64,000 nt of DNA from NCBI GenBank assembly GCA_965242845.1, contig CBDETC010000002.1, positions 1,240,001 through 1,304,000 on the forward strand, read 5' to 3'. The DNA comes from RHLJ01 sp965242845 (lineage in GTDB: Bacteria > Bacteroidota > Rhodothermia > Balneolales > Balneolaceae). Position 1 is the first letter of the stretch. Each line of letters begins with the position of its first letter. Shown here piece after piece: positions 15,778-25,049 of this stretch. The position numbers and the translations under genes were made by a program. Under the pieces are notes generated by a model. That model did not search any database. It was given only the letters and a program-made list of their open reading frames with translations, and was not told where the DNA came from.

Positions 15778-17673
15778 TTACCAATCATCTGTTCGGAAGG
15801 GAACAGCTGGTAAACCCTCTGAATTATATAAAGAGACATCCGGGTTATCCGCCCAGGCATAGCGTACAGCTATAGGATTGGGAACAGACTTAGAAGAAAC
15901 GATGATTTTATCCCCATCAAAATGTGCTTCAGCCCAATGGAATATTTTGTCTTCACCAGCTATTTCAAATCCGAGTAGCTTATCAGACCCTTTTAATTCA
16001 AATCCCGCACCAATAAAATCAAAGCTTAGTTCAATATTCGATCCATTGATTACATATCCTTTATACATGGGCCCAGAGTGTATGACATCCTCTCCAAATG
16101 CGATCTTTTTGGCTGACTTCCATAGTCGATAACCAACATCCTGCTTATTTCGCGGGTGTATATCTTCAGCCTCCCCAATATCAATGATCGTGGCCATACC
16201 CGTATTAGAGAGACTAAGTGTTTGGGTTTGAGTTTCTCTTAATCTCGCCCAATAGGAATCATATGGCTTGTCTTGCTTATCCTGGAAGTTCGCCAGTTGA
16301 ACAAAAAGAAAAGGGAAGTCACCCTGATTCCACGCCTTTCTCCATTCTTCAATCATTGATTCGAATAGCACATTATAGTATTGATATGCACCAACATTAC
16401 TCTCTCCCTGGTACCATATAGCCCCTTTTAACGAGTAGCCAGCAACAGGGTTAATCATAGAGTTAAAAAGCATCCCTGGTTCGTGCTCATATCTGGTTGC
16501 CTCAGGCAGCGGTGGTTCAATAGTATTGGAAAATTTCCAGGTTCCCTCAAGGCTTGTTCTTTTATTTCCAACTTCAATCCAAAACTCATCTTTCTTTCCA
16601 ATAAAAACCCGGTTATCCCAGTCTTCAACAGTACGAATAGCGATCAGGTTTTTTCCTTCACGAATTAATGACTTATCTATCTCAGTAATTTCGGGGTCGT
16701 CCTGCCAGCCTTTATTATAAATTCTTTCCCCATTGAGTAATACCACCGTAAACTTCCCCGGATTACCTAGTGATAGACGAGCATTTTCAACCTGGTCTAC
16801 ATCAAATGTTTTCCTCAGCCAAACGAATTCATGAAAAGGCTGTTGGTTGGGGAGAGTGACTTCTTCCCAATCGGAATCATCTGTTTCACTGGTATGGACA
16901 CCATATGATAAGAACTCCGTTAGATCTTCAACTCGCTGGTACTTAATAATGTTATTACGGTCATTCTCTTCAAACTTGGTTTCCCAATTAATCGATGGAT
17001 CCAGGACTTTTGCAGATGAGTTTTCATAGCCGGGAACCGAAAGCAGACGCTGTGCCGGGGCCCAGGATTGAGCAGGAGTACCTCCCCAGTTATTGTCGAT
17101 AATTCCTACTGGCACTCCTTTTTCAAAGTGATTTTTCTTAGCGAAAAACCATGCTACAGCCGAAAAATTTCTTGCGGTCTCACTATTTGCAGGTTTCCAA
17201 TCACCGGAATCAAAATCGTCAAGTGGAAAAGGGGAAACCTTTTTTTCTACCCTGAAAAAACGAATTTCGGGGTAATCAGCGTCTCGTAATTCCTCTTCCA
17301 TATTATCGATGTTAGCACCGATCTGCCATTCCATATTCGATTGCCCGCCGGCAATCCAAACATCCCCAAAGTACACATCATTAATAGCGAGCTCATCATT
17401 TGAAGAGGCAACAGTTATTGAAAATGGTCCCCCCGCTTCTTGCTTAGGGAAATAGGCTTCCCAATAGCCATCGCCATTTACCGTTGTTGAAGATGCAGTT
17501 TTATCCAGGGAGATAGTGACCATTTCACCAGGAGAAGCCCATCCCCAAAAACGAATTTCTATATCTCTTTGAAGTACCATATGATCTGAAAAAACCCTGG
17601 GGAGCTTCAATTCCTGAGAATAAATGGAGGCAGAAATCAAAAAAATGAAAGAGAAGGAGAGTAATTTGATCAT
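15778..17673 (-). CDS. Sialate O-acetylesterase (SGNH hydrolase)
   Basis: About 631 residues from ATG 17673, which begins a good signal peptide (MIKLLSFSFIFLISASIYSQ); the open frame extends 15 codons further to 17718. After a beta-domain (LPRVFSDHMVLQRD) comes the SGNH nucleophile Ser112 in GGQSNMEW, an inserted beta-sandwich (about 240-390), and the DIHP block with Asp504 and His506. The family removes O-acetyl groups from sialic acids or other glycans in the periplasm. No sialidase or transporter lies nearby, so the substrate is inferred only from the family. Confidence 0.88.
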   Translation of the reverse strand: MIKLLSFSFIFLISASIYSQELKLPRVFSDHMVLQRDIEIRFWGWASPGEMVTISLDKTASSTTVNGDGYWEAYFPKQEAGGPFSITVASSNDELAINDVYFGDVWIAGGQSNMEWQIGANIDNMEEELRDADYPEIRFFRVEKKVSPFPLDDFDSGDWKPANSETARNFSAVAWFFAKKNHFEKGVPVGIIDNNWGGTPAQSWAPAQRLLSVPGYENSSAKVLDPSINWETKFEENDRNNIIKYQRVEDLTEFLSYGVHTSETDDSDWEEVTLPNQQPFHEFVWLRKTFDVDQVENARLSLGNPGKFTVVLLNGERIYNKGWQDDPEITEIDKSLIREGKNLIAIRTVEDWDNRVFIGKKDEFWIEVGNKRTSLEGTWKFSNTIEPPLPEATRYEHEPGMLFNSMINPVAGYSLKGAIWYQGESNVGAYQYYNVLFESMIEEWRKAWNQGDFPFLFVQLANFQDKQDKPYDSYWARLRETQTQTLSLSNTGMATIIDIGEAEDIHPRNKQDVGYRLWKSAKKIAFGEDVIHSGPMYKGYVINGSNIELSFDFIGAGFELKGSDKLLGFEIAGEDKIFHWAEAHFDGDKIIVSSKSVPNPIAVRYAWADNPDVSLYNSEGLPAVPFRTDDW

Positions 17674-17770
17674 CAATGAGTAGTGAGTTCTGAGTTGCAC
17701 AGAATGTAATCGAAGCATTTCCTTTTCCCAACTTTTTAGAACATATTCAGTTTGAAGAAAAGGAGTCGAA

Positions 17771-19261
17771 ATGGAAAAACAATTCGTGCTGGCAATCGAT
17801 CAGGGGACGACAAGTTCCAGGGCCATTGTCTTTGATCATGATGGAGAAATCAAAGCAGTTGCACAAAAAGAATTTAAACAACACTTCCCGGAAGAGGGTT
17901 GGGTTGAACATAACCCAAAAGAAATATGGAAGACACAGGCTGGAGTTATTGCTGAAGCGATTGCAGATTGTGGTGCAAATGGAAAGAACATTGCATCTAT
18001 TGGGATTACCAATCAAAGAGAAACCACGGTGGTATGGGACAGGGAAACCGGAGAACCCATTTATAACGCTATCGTTTGGCAAGATCGAAGGACCTCTGAT
18101 TATTGTGATCAGCTGAAAGCAGAAGGCTGGGGAGAAAAGATTAAAGCGAAGACAGGCTTAATTATAGACAGCTATTTCTCCGGAACTAAAGTGAGATGGA
18201 TTCTTGAAAATGTAGATGGGGCCAGGGAAAAGGCAGAACAGGGAAAACTTGCCTTTGGAACTATCGACACGTGGCTGGTTTGGAATCTTACAAAAGGGGA
18301 TACACATGTAACGGATGCGACAAACGCTTCTCGTACGATGCTTTATAATATTCGTGAAGGTAAATGGGATGAAGAGCTCCTTCAGCTAATGGGAATCCCT
18401 CAGAGCATGCTACCTGAGGTTAAGTCATCTAGTGAAGTCTATTGCCATACCAAAACCACCATTTTTGCTCATGAAGTACCGATTTCCGGAATAGCCGGAG
18501 ACCAGCAGGCAGCTATGTTCGGTCAAATGTGCACCCAGCCAGGTATGCTAAAGAACACCTACGGAACGGGATCTTTTATCATGTTCAACACGGGAAAAGA
18601 AGCTATTGAATCCAAGAATAGCTTGTTAACTACCATAGGTTATAAACTCGATAATGAAGTGACCTATGCCTTAGAGGGGAGCATTTTTATAGCCGGCGCC
18701 GTGGTTCAGTGGCTGCGCGATGGACTGGGAATTATTAAGTCCTCTTCGGAAATAGAAAAGCTTGCTCTTTCGGAAGAAGATAACGGCGGAGTATATCTGG
18801 TTTCGGCATTTGCTGGCTTAGGAGCCCCTCATTGGGATCAACGAGCTCGAGGTTCTTTATTTGGCTTAACTCGGGGATCAACAGCGGGCCATATAGCACG
18901 AGCCGCATTAGAAGGAATAGCGTTCCAGGTAAAAGATGTGCTGGATGCCATGGAGGCTGACTCAGGTATCGATATTCAGGAACTGAGGGTAGATGGAGGG
19001 GCAACCGTTAATAATACATTGATGCAATTTCAGTCCGATATTCTACAAATTCCGATTGTTCGTCCAAAGATTTTAGAGACAACGGCGCTGGGCGCGGCAT
19101 ACCTGGCAGGTCTTGCAGTAGGTTTTTGGAAAGATACCGACGAGATAGGAAAGCAATGGCAGGAGGAAAAACGATTTGAGCCATCGATGGGGGCGGATGA
19201 AGTACAAAGTCTGCTTTCCAAATGGAATAAGGCTGTGGAAAAAAGTAAGGGGTGGGTGTGA
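17771..19261 (+). CDS. glpK: Glycerol kinase
   Basis: 496 residues, full length. GlpK phosphorylates glycerol to glycerol-3-phosphate with ATP. FGGY-kinase features are clear: DQGTTSSR in the first phosphate loop, the YFSGTKVRWIL signature, IAGDQQAAMFGQ and the C-terminal DGGATVN block. A GGAG lies 6 bases before the ATG. It begins a cluster with glpD and glpF, but a palindromic repeat between glpK and glpD may alter read-through. No glpR-type regulator is in the window. Confidence 0.96.
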   Translation: MEKQFVLAIDQGTTSSRAIVFDHDGEIKAVAQKEFKQHFPEEGWVEHNPKEIWKTQAGVIAEAIADCGANGKNIASIGITNQRETTVVWDRETGEPIYNAIVWQDRRTSDYCDQLKAEGWGEKIKAKTGLIIDSYFSGTKVRWILENVDGAREKAEQGKLAFGTIDTWLVWNLTKGDTHVTDATNASRTMLYNIREGKWDEELLQLMGIPQSMLPEVKSSSEVYCHTKTTIFAHEVPISGIAGDQQAAMFGQMCTQPGMLKNTYGTGSFIMFNTGKEAIESKNSLLTTIGYKLDNEVTYALEGSIFIAGAVVQWLRDGLGIIKSSSEIEKLALSEEDNGGVYLVSAFAGLGAPHWDQRARGSLFGLTRGSTAGHIARAALEGIAFQVKDVLDAMEADSGIDIQELRVDGGATVNNTLMQFQSDILQIPIVRPKILETTALGAAYLAGLAVGFWKDTDEIGKQWQEEKRFEPSMGADEVQSLLSKWNKAVEKSKGWV

Positions 19262-19269
19262 TGATTATT

Positions 19270-19347
19270 GTCATTTCGAGCGAAGCGAGAAATCTTAAGA
19301 TCGTAAACAAAGCCTAATGTTAGATTTCTCGCTTCGCTCGAAATGAC
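19270..19347. repeat. Dispersed hairpin-pair repeat, copy 3 (perfect arms)
   Basis: Two perfect 26-base inverted arms (19270-19295 and 19322-19347) around a 26-base centre, between glpK and glpD. Each arm folds on itself through ATTTC/GAAAT and the CGAGCGAAGCG centre. It is the most symmetrical copy and may be recent. Confidence 0.85.
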
Positions 19348-19365
19348 GAGATTAAGCTTATAAAA

Positions 19366-20928
19366 ATGAACCGAAATCAATTCATACAAAGCCTCAACGA
19401 ATTCAATGATTACTGGGATATCCTAATTATTGGAGGAGGAGCGACAGGGTTGGGGTGTGCAGTAGATGCAGCATCTCGTGGGTACAAAACCCTGCTGTTG
19501 GATATGCATGATTTTTCAAAGGGAACATCCAGCCGAAGTACGAAACTGGTTCATGGTGGAGTTCGGTATTTGCAACAAGGAGATGTTTCTTTAGTGATTG
19601 AAGCGCTTAAGGAGCGAGGATTGCTTATCCAAAATGCACCTCATTTAGTGAGCCATCAGTCTTTTATCGTTCCAAGTTATAAATGGTGGAGCGGCCCTTT
19701 TTACGGAGTAGGACTAAAAGTATATGATATGCTGGCAGGGAAGCTGGGCATCAAAAAATCACGCTCTCTTTCAAAAGAAGAGGTAATGGAGAAAATCCCA
19801 ACGCTTGAAGAAGAAGGGCTATTAGGAGGCACTATCTATTATGATGGACAATTTGATGATTCCCGGCTGGCAATAAATTTGGCACAAACAGCGGTTGATC
19901 ATGGGGCTACCGTTTTGAATTATATGAAAGTCACGGGCCTTCAAAAAAGACAGGATGGGTTAGTGCATGGAGTTCAGGCAATGGATATGCTGAATGGAGA
20001 TGCGCATGAGATTAATGCCCATGTAATCATAAACGCCACTGGGATATTTACTGATGATATCCTTGAGATGGACGAACAAAACCACCAAAGAATAATACAG
20101 TGCGCGCAAGGGGTTCATTTGGTGTTAGACAAAGAGTTCCTGCCAGGTGATGCCGCCATTATGGTTCCCCACACGGATGATGGAAGAGTTTTATTCGCTG
20201 TTCCATGGCATGGAAAAGCACTGGTTGGAACAACGGATACTCCAATTGAAAGCCCAAGCCTTGAGCCCGTTGCTCTCGAAGAGGAAATCGAATTTATCCT
20301 CAGGCATGCCAAGCAATATCTTTCAAAAGACCCCATGCGGCCGGATGTTAAAAGCGTTTTTGCCGGACTTCGTCCACTTGTGAAACCACCGGATGCAACA
20401 TCTACCTCAGAGATTTCAAGAAGTCATCATTTGCAGGTGTCGGAGTCAGGCCTGGTAACCATTACTGGTGGTAAATGGACAACCTATCGAAAGATGGCGG
20501 AGGATACTATTAACCAGGCCATAACCATTGCCGGGCTCCAGGAAAGAACCTGTAAAACAGAAGAACTCCATATTCATGGCTGGTTAAAAAGTGTGGACAG
20601 GAATGACCATCTGCATGTGTATGGGTCTGATGTGGTCGGAATAAAGAAATTATTAAAGGAAGAGCCAGGCCTCTCAGAAAAGATTCATCCAAACTTACCC
20701 TATATAAAAGCGGAAGTAGTTTGGGCAATTCGGAATGAGCTTGCAGTAACCATTGATGATGTTTTATCCCGCCGAACCAGGTCGTTATTACTAGATGCTG
20801 AAGCTTCTGTAGAAGCTGCACCTTTAATTGGGCGTATGCTTGCCGATGAATTTGGCTATGATGAGGCGTGGGTTCAGCAGGAAGTAAAGGAATACGAAGC
20901 AATGGCAAGGAATTATATTATAAACTAA
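19366..20928 (+). CDS. glpD: FAD-dependent glycerol-3-phosphate dehydrogenase
   Basis: 520 residues. It oxidises glycerol-3-phosphate to dihydroxyacetone phosphate and passes electrons to the quinone pool at the membrane. FAD-binding IIGGGATGLGCAVDAASRG lies at about 22-40, followed by GTSSRSTKLVHGGVRYL, a GlpD signature, and GGKWTTYRKMAED. The C-terminal DAO_C-type domain (RRTRSLLLDAEA) is complete. It follows glpK after a palindromic repeat and precedes glpF after another, which fits one glycerol-use unit. Confidence 0.95.
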   Translation: MNRNQFIQSLNEFNDYWDILIIGGGATGLGCAVDAASRGYKTLLLDMHDFSKGTSSRSTKLVHGGVRYLQQGDVSLVIEALKERGLLIQNAPHLVSHQSFIVPSYKWWSGPFYGVGLKVYDMLAGKLGIKKSRSLSKEEVMEKIPTLEEEGLLGGTIYYDGQFDDSRLAINLAQTAVDHGATVLNYMKVTGLQKRQDGLVHGVQAMDMLNGDAHEINAHVIINATGIFTDDILEMDEQNHQRIIQCAQGVHLVLDKEFLPGDAAIMVPHTDDGRVLFAVPWHGKALVGTTDTPIESPSLEPVALEEEIEFILRHAKQYLSKDPMRPDVKSVFAGLRPLVKPPDATSTSEISRSHHLQVSESGLVTITGGKWTTYRKMAEDTINQAITIAGLQERTCKTEELHIHGWLKSVDRNDHLHVYGSDVVGIKKLLKEEPGLSEKIHPNLPYIKAEVVWAIRNELAVTIDDVLSRRTRSLLLDAEASVEAAPLIGRMLADEFGYDEAWVQQEVKEYEAMARNYIIN

Positions 20929-20943
20929 TGATACAATTTTATA

Positions 20944-21018
20944 GTCATCCTGAGCGAATAGCGAAGGATCAACGTAATTATAGATTAGTTGATTCTTCGG
21001 CAGAAGCCTCAGAATGAC
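20944..21018. repeat. Dispersed hairpin-pair repeat, copy 4
   Basis: Left arm with ATCCT/AGGAT and right arm with ATTCT/AGAAT, inverted, between glpD and glpF. The two arms differ in the stem bases, yet each remains self-complementary. It ends 14 bp before the glpF start. Confidence 0.8.
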
Positions 21019-21032
21019 TCTTTGGAGGAGAC

Positions 21033-21746
21033 ATGGAAGCATATTTCGGAGAAGTATTGGGAACCTTTTTACTCATGGTCTTGGGGCTGGGAGTTAACGC
21101 TAATGCATCACTTAAAAAGACCTATGCCAATGGAGGTAGCTGGATACTTATAAACTGGGGCTGGGGAATAGCGGTATTTGTAGCAGTGTATGTTTCCGCT
21201 TCAATAAGTGGGGCTCACATAAATCCTGCCGTAACGGTAGGATTAGCAATAGCTGGTAAGTTTTCCTGGAATATGGTTGTGGGGTATATCATAGCACAGA
21301 TGATCGGGGCTATTCTTGGAGCTGCTCTGGTTTGGTTTCATTATAGAAAGCATTTCGAGGAAACCGAAGACCAGGGAACCAAACTGGGTGTATTTAGCAC
21401 CGGGCCTGCTATCAAAAGCATAATAGATAATGTGTACTCTGAAGTATTCGGCACGTTCATTTTGGTTTTGGGAGTCTTATTTCTTGCGGAGCCAGATGTT
21501 GGGCTGGGTTCAATAAGTGCTTTACCAGTAGGCTTATTAGTTTTTGGAATCGGGATGTCATTAGGGGGGACAACGGGTTATGCCATTAACCCGGCGCGAG
21601 ATTTAGGCCCGAGAATCGCCCATTTCATCCTTCCCATTAAAGGAAAAGGGCCCAGTAACTGGGGATACTCATGGGTACCCGTAATAGGTCCGCTTTTAGG
21701 AGGAGCATTAGCAGCCCTGGTGTATGGGGTATTGCCGTTTAGTTAA
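21033..21746 (+). CDS. glpF: Glycerol facilitator (aquaglyceroporin)
   Basis: 237 residues with six membrane segments and two half-helices bearing NPA boxes: Asn64-Pro65-Ala66 and Asn186-Pro187-Ala188. The second is followed by Arg189-Asp190; Asp at this place is typical of glycerol-conducting members. This fits its position after glpK and glpD. A strong Shine-Dalgarno GGAGGAG lies a few bases before the ATG, uncommon for this phylum. It would let glycerol cross the inner membrane for GlpK to trap. Confidence 0.92.
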   Translation: MEAYFGEVLGTFLLMVLGLGVNANASLKKTYANGGSWILINWGWGIAVFVAVYVSASISGAHINPAVTVGLAIAGKFSWNMVVGYIIAQMIGAILGAALVWFHYRKHFEETEDQGTKLGVFSTGPAIKSIIDNVYSEVFGTFILVLGVLFLAEPDVGLGSISALPVGLLVFGIGMSLGGTTGYAINPARDLGPRIAHFILPIKGKGPSNWGYSWVPVIGPLLGGALAALVYGVLPFS

Positions 21747-21775
21747 TAGAGTCAGGATGACTTAAAAGAAAAAAG

Positions 21776-22747
21776 ATGAAACTGATAATACTAACACTGT
21801 TTATTACTGCATTTTTATCCTTTACACATACTAATGCTCAATCAACGAACCAGTCTGAACAGGTAACACTACAGCTAAAGTGGAAGCACCAATTTCAGTT
21901 TGCTGGCTATTATATGGCCATCGAAAAGGGGTACTATCGTGATTTAGGTCTCGATGTAACGCTACTCGAGGCGCCGGATGAGGGGGAAACTCTGGCATCT
22001 GTTTTTGATGGAGAGGCTCAATTTGGAGTAACGACGTCGGACATTTTGTTACTTCGGGCCCAGGGAAGAAAACTGGTATTACTTGCTCCAATTTTTCAAA
22101 GAACGGCCCAGGTTCTGGTGGCGAAAAAGGAGTCAGGAATTGAAAAAGCACAAGATATCAAAGGAAAAAGAGTGGCGGTGGAGTCCTATGCAGCGGATAT
22201 TCTGGCTTATCTTGAAATGAACGGGGTTAGCAGATCAGATTTTACTCAAACAGGCCATTCCTTTTCCATTTCAGAACTTATAAATGATGAGGTAGACGCA
22301 ATTACCGCCTACATTACCGATGAGCCTTTTTTATTGGAACAAGAGGGGGTCGAGTATTCAATAATTCAGCCAGAAGGGGCAGGTTATAGCTTTTATGGAG
22401 ATGTATTATTTACTACTGAAGAGATGATAAATAATAATCAAAGTGTTGTGCTACAATTCAGAGAAGCATCCTTGAAGGGATGGGAATATGCGATGAGTAA
22501 TATTGAAGAAACGGTGGATCTTATCTATGAAAAGTACTCAACGCGCCATAGTAAAGAGCACCTGTTGTATGAAGCAGAGCAGATGGTGAGTCTGATGGCG
22601 CCAAATAGAATCAGCATAGGAAGCTCATCAACAGAAAAGTGGGAGCAAATACTAGATGCGTATAAAAAACTGGGATTACTACCCGAAACCGAAAGTATTT
22701 CGGGCCTAGGATTCCAGGAGTATTTGCTTAAAGGAAGGAGAGACTAA
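21776..22747 (+). CDS. NMT1/THI5-type periplasmic binding protein
   Basis: 323 residues. A signal peptide (about 1-21, ending TNA-QS) precedes an NMT1-like substrate-binding domain: LQLKWKHQFQFAGYYMAIE, then GYYRDLGLDV and TTSDILLLRAQGRKL. This version is best known as the sensing domain at the N-terminus of histidine kinases and cyclases, where it is followed by transmembrane and output domains; here the protein ends after the binding domain. No ABC permease or ATPase is adjacent. The ligand is unknown. It starts 29 bp after glpF and may share its transcript. Its stop overlaps the convergent adk stop by 4 bp. Confidence 0.8.
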   Translation: MKLIILTLFITAFLSFTHTNAQSTNQSEQVTLQLKWKHQFQFAGYYMAIEKGYYRDLGLDVTLLEAPDEGETLASVFDGEAQFGVTTSDILLLRAQGRKLVLLAPIFQRTAQVLVAKKESGIEKAQDIKGKRVAVESYAADILAYLEMNGVSRSDFTQTGHSFSISELINDEVDAITAYITDEPFLLEQEGVEYSIIQPEGAGYSFYGDVLFTTEEMINNNQSVVLQFREASLKGWEYAMSNIEETVDLIYEKYSTRHSKEHLLYEAEQMVSLMAPNRISIGSSSTEKWEQILDAYKKLGLLPETESISGLGFQEYLLKGRRD

Positions 22748-23298
22748 GAAAGAACCGATTTAATGCGGTCAAATATCTCTTCAATGCTTCCGATACCGTC
22801 TATCTTTTTAACCTGCCCTTTGCTTTCATAATAAGCCTGGACTGGAGCCGTCTCATTATGATATACTTTGAGTCGGTGTTTTACTCCCTCTTCGGTGTCA
22901 TCGGAACGCCCCTGGCCTCGTGATAAGATTCTTTTTACCAACTCTTCTTCGGGAACCTCAAGGGAAATAAAAGCGTCAACTTTTTGCCCCTTATCCTCCA
23001 GGATTTTATCGAAAGCTTCAGCCTGAACAACGGTTCTTGGAAAGCCGTCAAATACAGCGCCGTTGGTATATTTCTCATCACTTAACTCTTCGGCAACCAG
23101 GTCTATAGTAAGCTGATCCGGGACTAATTCCCCTGCATCAAGAATTGCAGTCACCTTTTGACCAAGCGGAGTTTGGTTCTTTATGGCTGCACGGAAAATG
23201 TTACCGGTAGATAGGTGAGGAATAGAATATTCGTTAATAAGCAACTCGGCCTGAGTGCCTTTTCCTGCACCCGGAGGCCCAAAGAGAATGATGTTCAT
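22744..23298 (-). CDS. adk: Adenylate kinase
   Basis: 184 residues, a short-LID form. It interconverts AMP, ADP and ATP. P-loop GPPGAGKGT (7-15), GFPRTVVQAEAF and a short LID (SRGQGRSDD) are clear; a zinc-binding LID is absent. It is the last gene of a minus-strand run, separated from rplS by 105 bp that contain a terminator, so it probably has its own promoter. Confidence 0.95.
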   Translation of the reverse strand: MNIILFGPPGAGKGTQAELLINEYSIPHLSTGNIFRAAIKNQTPLGQKVTAILDAGELVPDQLTIDLVAEELSDEKYTNGAVFDGFPRTVVQAEAFDKILEDKGQKVDAFISLEVPEEELVKRILSRGQGRSDDTEEGVKHRLKVYHNETAPVQAYYESKGQVKKIDGIGSIEEIFDRIKSVLS

Positions 23299-23346
23299 AC
23301 CTGAAGATTTATGTTCGAAATAAGTACGTGAGATACAGAAGTAAAA

Positions 23347-23374
23347 CCCGAATCATTGCAGAGAATGATCCGGG
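23347..23374 (-). terminator. Terminator of the rpsP-rplS operon
   Basis: CCCGAATCATT and AATGATCCGGG form an 11-bp stem with one internal mismatch. On the minus strand it follows the rplS stop by about 30 bases and is trailed by TTTTA. It separates the ribosomal operon from adk. Confidence 0.65.
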
Positions 23375-23403
23375 ATTAGTTTCAACAAATAGTTAAAAAA
23401 CGA

Positions 23404-23763
23404 TTACTTCTTTGTGTGTTGGCTTTCCTTTTCCTTAATACGGGCAGCCTTACCACGAAGCTCACGAAGATAGAACAACTTCGAACGTCTAACCTTTCCT
23501 TTTCTTTTCACATCGATTTGTGCAATAAAAGGAGAGTTGAGAGGGAAAATACGCTCAACACCAACGCTTCCGCTCATCTTGCGAACAGTAAATGTTTTGT
23601 TTGGGCCGCTTCCTCGCTCAGAAATTACAACACCTTCGTACTGCTGGATTCTTTCCTTTTCACCTTCACGAACACGGTAGTGTACGTTTACGGTATCACC
23701 TGCAGTAAACTCAGGGATGTCATCATTTACCAGAGTTTGTTCAACTAATTTTAGCTTATCCAT
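23404..23763 (-). CDS. rplS: 50S ribosomal protein bL19
   Basis: 119 residues. bL19 lies at the subunit interface of the 50S particle. The sequence shows FTAGDTVNVHYRV, then IQQYEGVVISERGSG and the motif FTVRKMSGSVGVERIFP, then RRSKLFYLR, all standard. It is last in the ffh-rpsP-rimM-trmD-rplS order, widely conserved across bacteria, and a terminator hairpin lies just downstream. Confidence 0.97.
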   Translation of the reverse strand: MDKLKLVEQTLVNDDIPEFTAGDTVNVHYRVREGEKERIQQYEGVVISERGSGPNKTFTVRKMSGSVGVERIFPLNSPFIAQIDVKRKGKVRRSKLFYLRELRGKAARIKEKESQHTKK

Positions 23764-23814
23764 TTTTTTATGTCTTGATCTCGTCCTTGAAAAGACAAGA
23801 TGTTAATATTCTTT

Positions 23815-24498
23815 CTAAAGTTTTTCGTACAAATCCTTTCTTCGTTCTTTGGTGCGCTTAATGGATTGTTCCTGTTGCCAGGCATCAATCTTTTTAGGAT
23901 CTCCCGATCGCAACACATCAGGCACTTTCAAGCCCCGAAACTCTGCTGGCCGGGTATACACTGGCGCTTCCAGCAATCCATTTTGAAATGAGTCATTCAA
24001 TGCGCTTCCTGCATCTCCAATAGCTCCGGGTAATAACCGAACGATGGCGTCAGTAATTACCATGGCCGGGAGTTCGCCTCCCGAAAGCACATAATCACCA
24101 ATAGTATATTCTTTAGTGATTAACTCATCTCGCACCCGCTGATCTACTCCTTTATAATGACCACAAAGAATAAGAATGTTCTTTTTCAATGAAAGGGCAT
24201 TAGCTTCCTGTTGGCCGAAAACATCACCATCTGCAGCAGTAAAGATCAATTCATCATAATCTCGTTGCTTTAGGAGATGCTCTATGCAGCTGAAGATGGG
24301 CTGCGGGGTTAACACCATTCCTGGGTCTCCACCATAAGGGTAATCGTCGATTTTTTTATGCTTGTCCTCAGTGTAATCTCTGAGATCGTGCACGTGAATC
24401 TCGACCAATCCCTTTTCAACCGCGCGCTTAACAATGCTATGATTTAGAGGGCCATCTAATAATGCCGGAACAGCAGATATGATATCAATTCTCATCAT
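23815..24498 (-). CDS. trmD: tRNA (guanine-37-N1)-methyltransferase
   Basis: 227 residues. TrmD methylates G37 next to the anticodon using S-adenosylmethionine and helps prevent +1 frameshifting. Knot-forming SPOUT motifs are present: ILCGHYKGVDQRV, and IGDYVLSGGELPAMV for the SAM site. YPYGGDPGMVLTPQPI near the N-terminus is also diagnostic. It overlaps the rimM stop by 4 bp, so translation is coupled, and precedes rplS. Confidence 0.97.
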   Translation of the reverse strand: MMRIDIISAVPALLDGPLNHSIVKRAVEKGLVEIHVHDLRDYTEDKHKKIDDYPYGGDPGMVLTPQPIFSCIEHLLKQRDYDELIFTAADGDVFGQQEANALSLKKNILILCGHYKGVDQRVRDELITKEYTIGDYVLSGGELPAMVITDAIVRLLPGAIGDAGSALNDSFQNGLLEAPVYTRPAEFRGLKVPDVLRSGDPKKIDAWQQEQSIKRTKERRKDLYEKL

Positions 24499-25034
24499 AA
24501 CTCAATCAATGGTTCCAGGTTTTGGCAATAGATGGTTTTGGAGTTGGCATCAACACGTTCTACATATTCATCGACTATTGGAACCAAAAGAGCTCTTTTG
24601 TTCGATATTATTGAAAGAAGCTGTTGAGCTCCGTTGTCAATCACCTCATCCACATAGCCGAGAGCGCTATCTTCATACATTACCTCAAAGTCGATGAATG
24701 AGAGTTCTTCAACTTCATCGTTGAGGAAGATCTCGGCTTCTTTTCTTTCTAAAAAAAGAGCTTTGTTTTTCATCGTATCTGCAGAAGAGCGATCAGCGAT
24801 TTGTTCAAATTGTACAAAGAACGAAGGTTTGTTTCCCTTTTCTTCAATCCGGAACCCGGAAAGTCGAGCAGGGTAAAAATCTCCACGATCATTTCGCATA
24901 TACACCATCGAAACCTGTTCTATCGCGTTGGGATTTATAGAATCAAAGTGGACCTTTAATTCTCCTTTTAAACCCTGCGATTTAACAACATGCCCAACCT
25001 GGACAAACGGTGATGTATGGGCGTCCTGATTCAT
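24495..25034 (-). CDS. rimM: Ribosome maturation factor RimM
   Basis: 179 residues. RimM aids maturation of the 30S head and binds uS19. The N-terminal domain shows VGHVVKSQGLKGELKV, the hallmark of the family; the C-terminal PRC-barrel shows YVDEVIDNGAQQLLSI and ALLVPIVDEYV. It lies between rpsP (15 bp) and trmD (4-bp overlap) in the conserved order. Confidence 0.95.
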   Translation of the reverse strand: MNQDAHTSPFVQVGHVVKSQGLKGELKVHFDSINPNAIEQVSMVYMRNDRGDFYPARLSGFRIEEKGNKPSFFVQFEQIADRSSADTMKNKALFLERKEAEIFLNDEVEELSFIDFEVMYEDSALGYVDEVIDNGAQQLLSIISNKRALLVPIVDEYVERVDANSKTIYCQNLEPLIEL

Positions 25035-25049
25035 AGGAGCCTCAAAATT

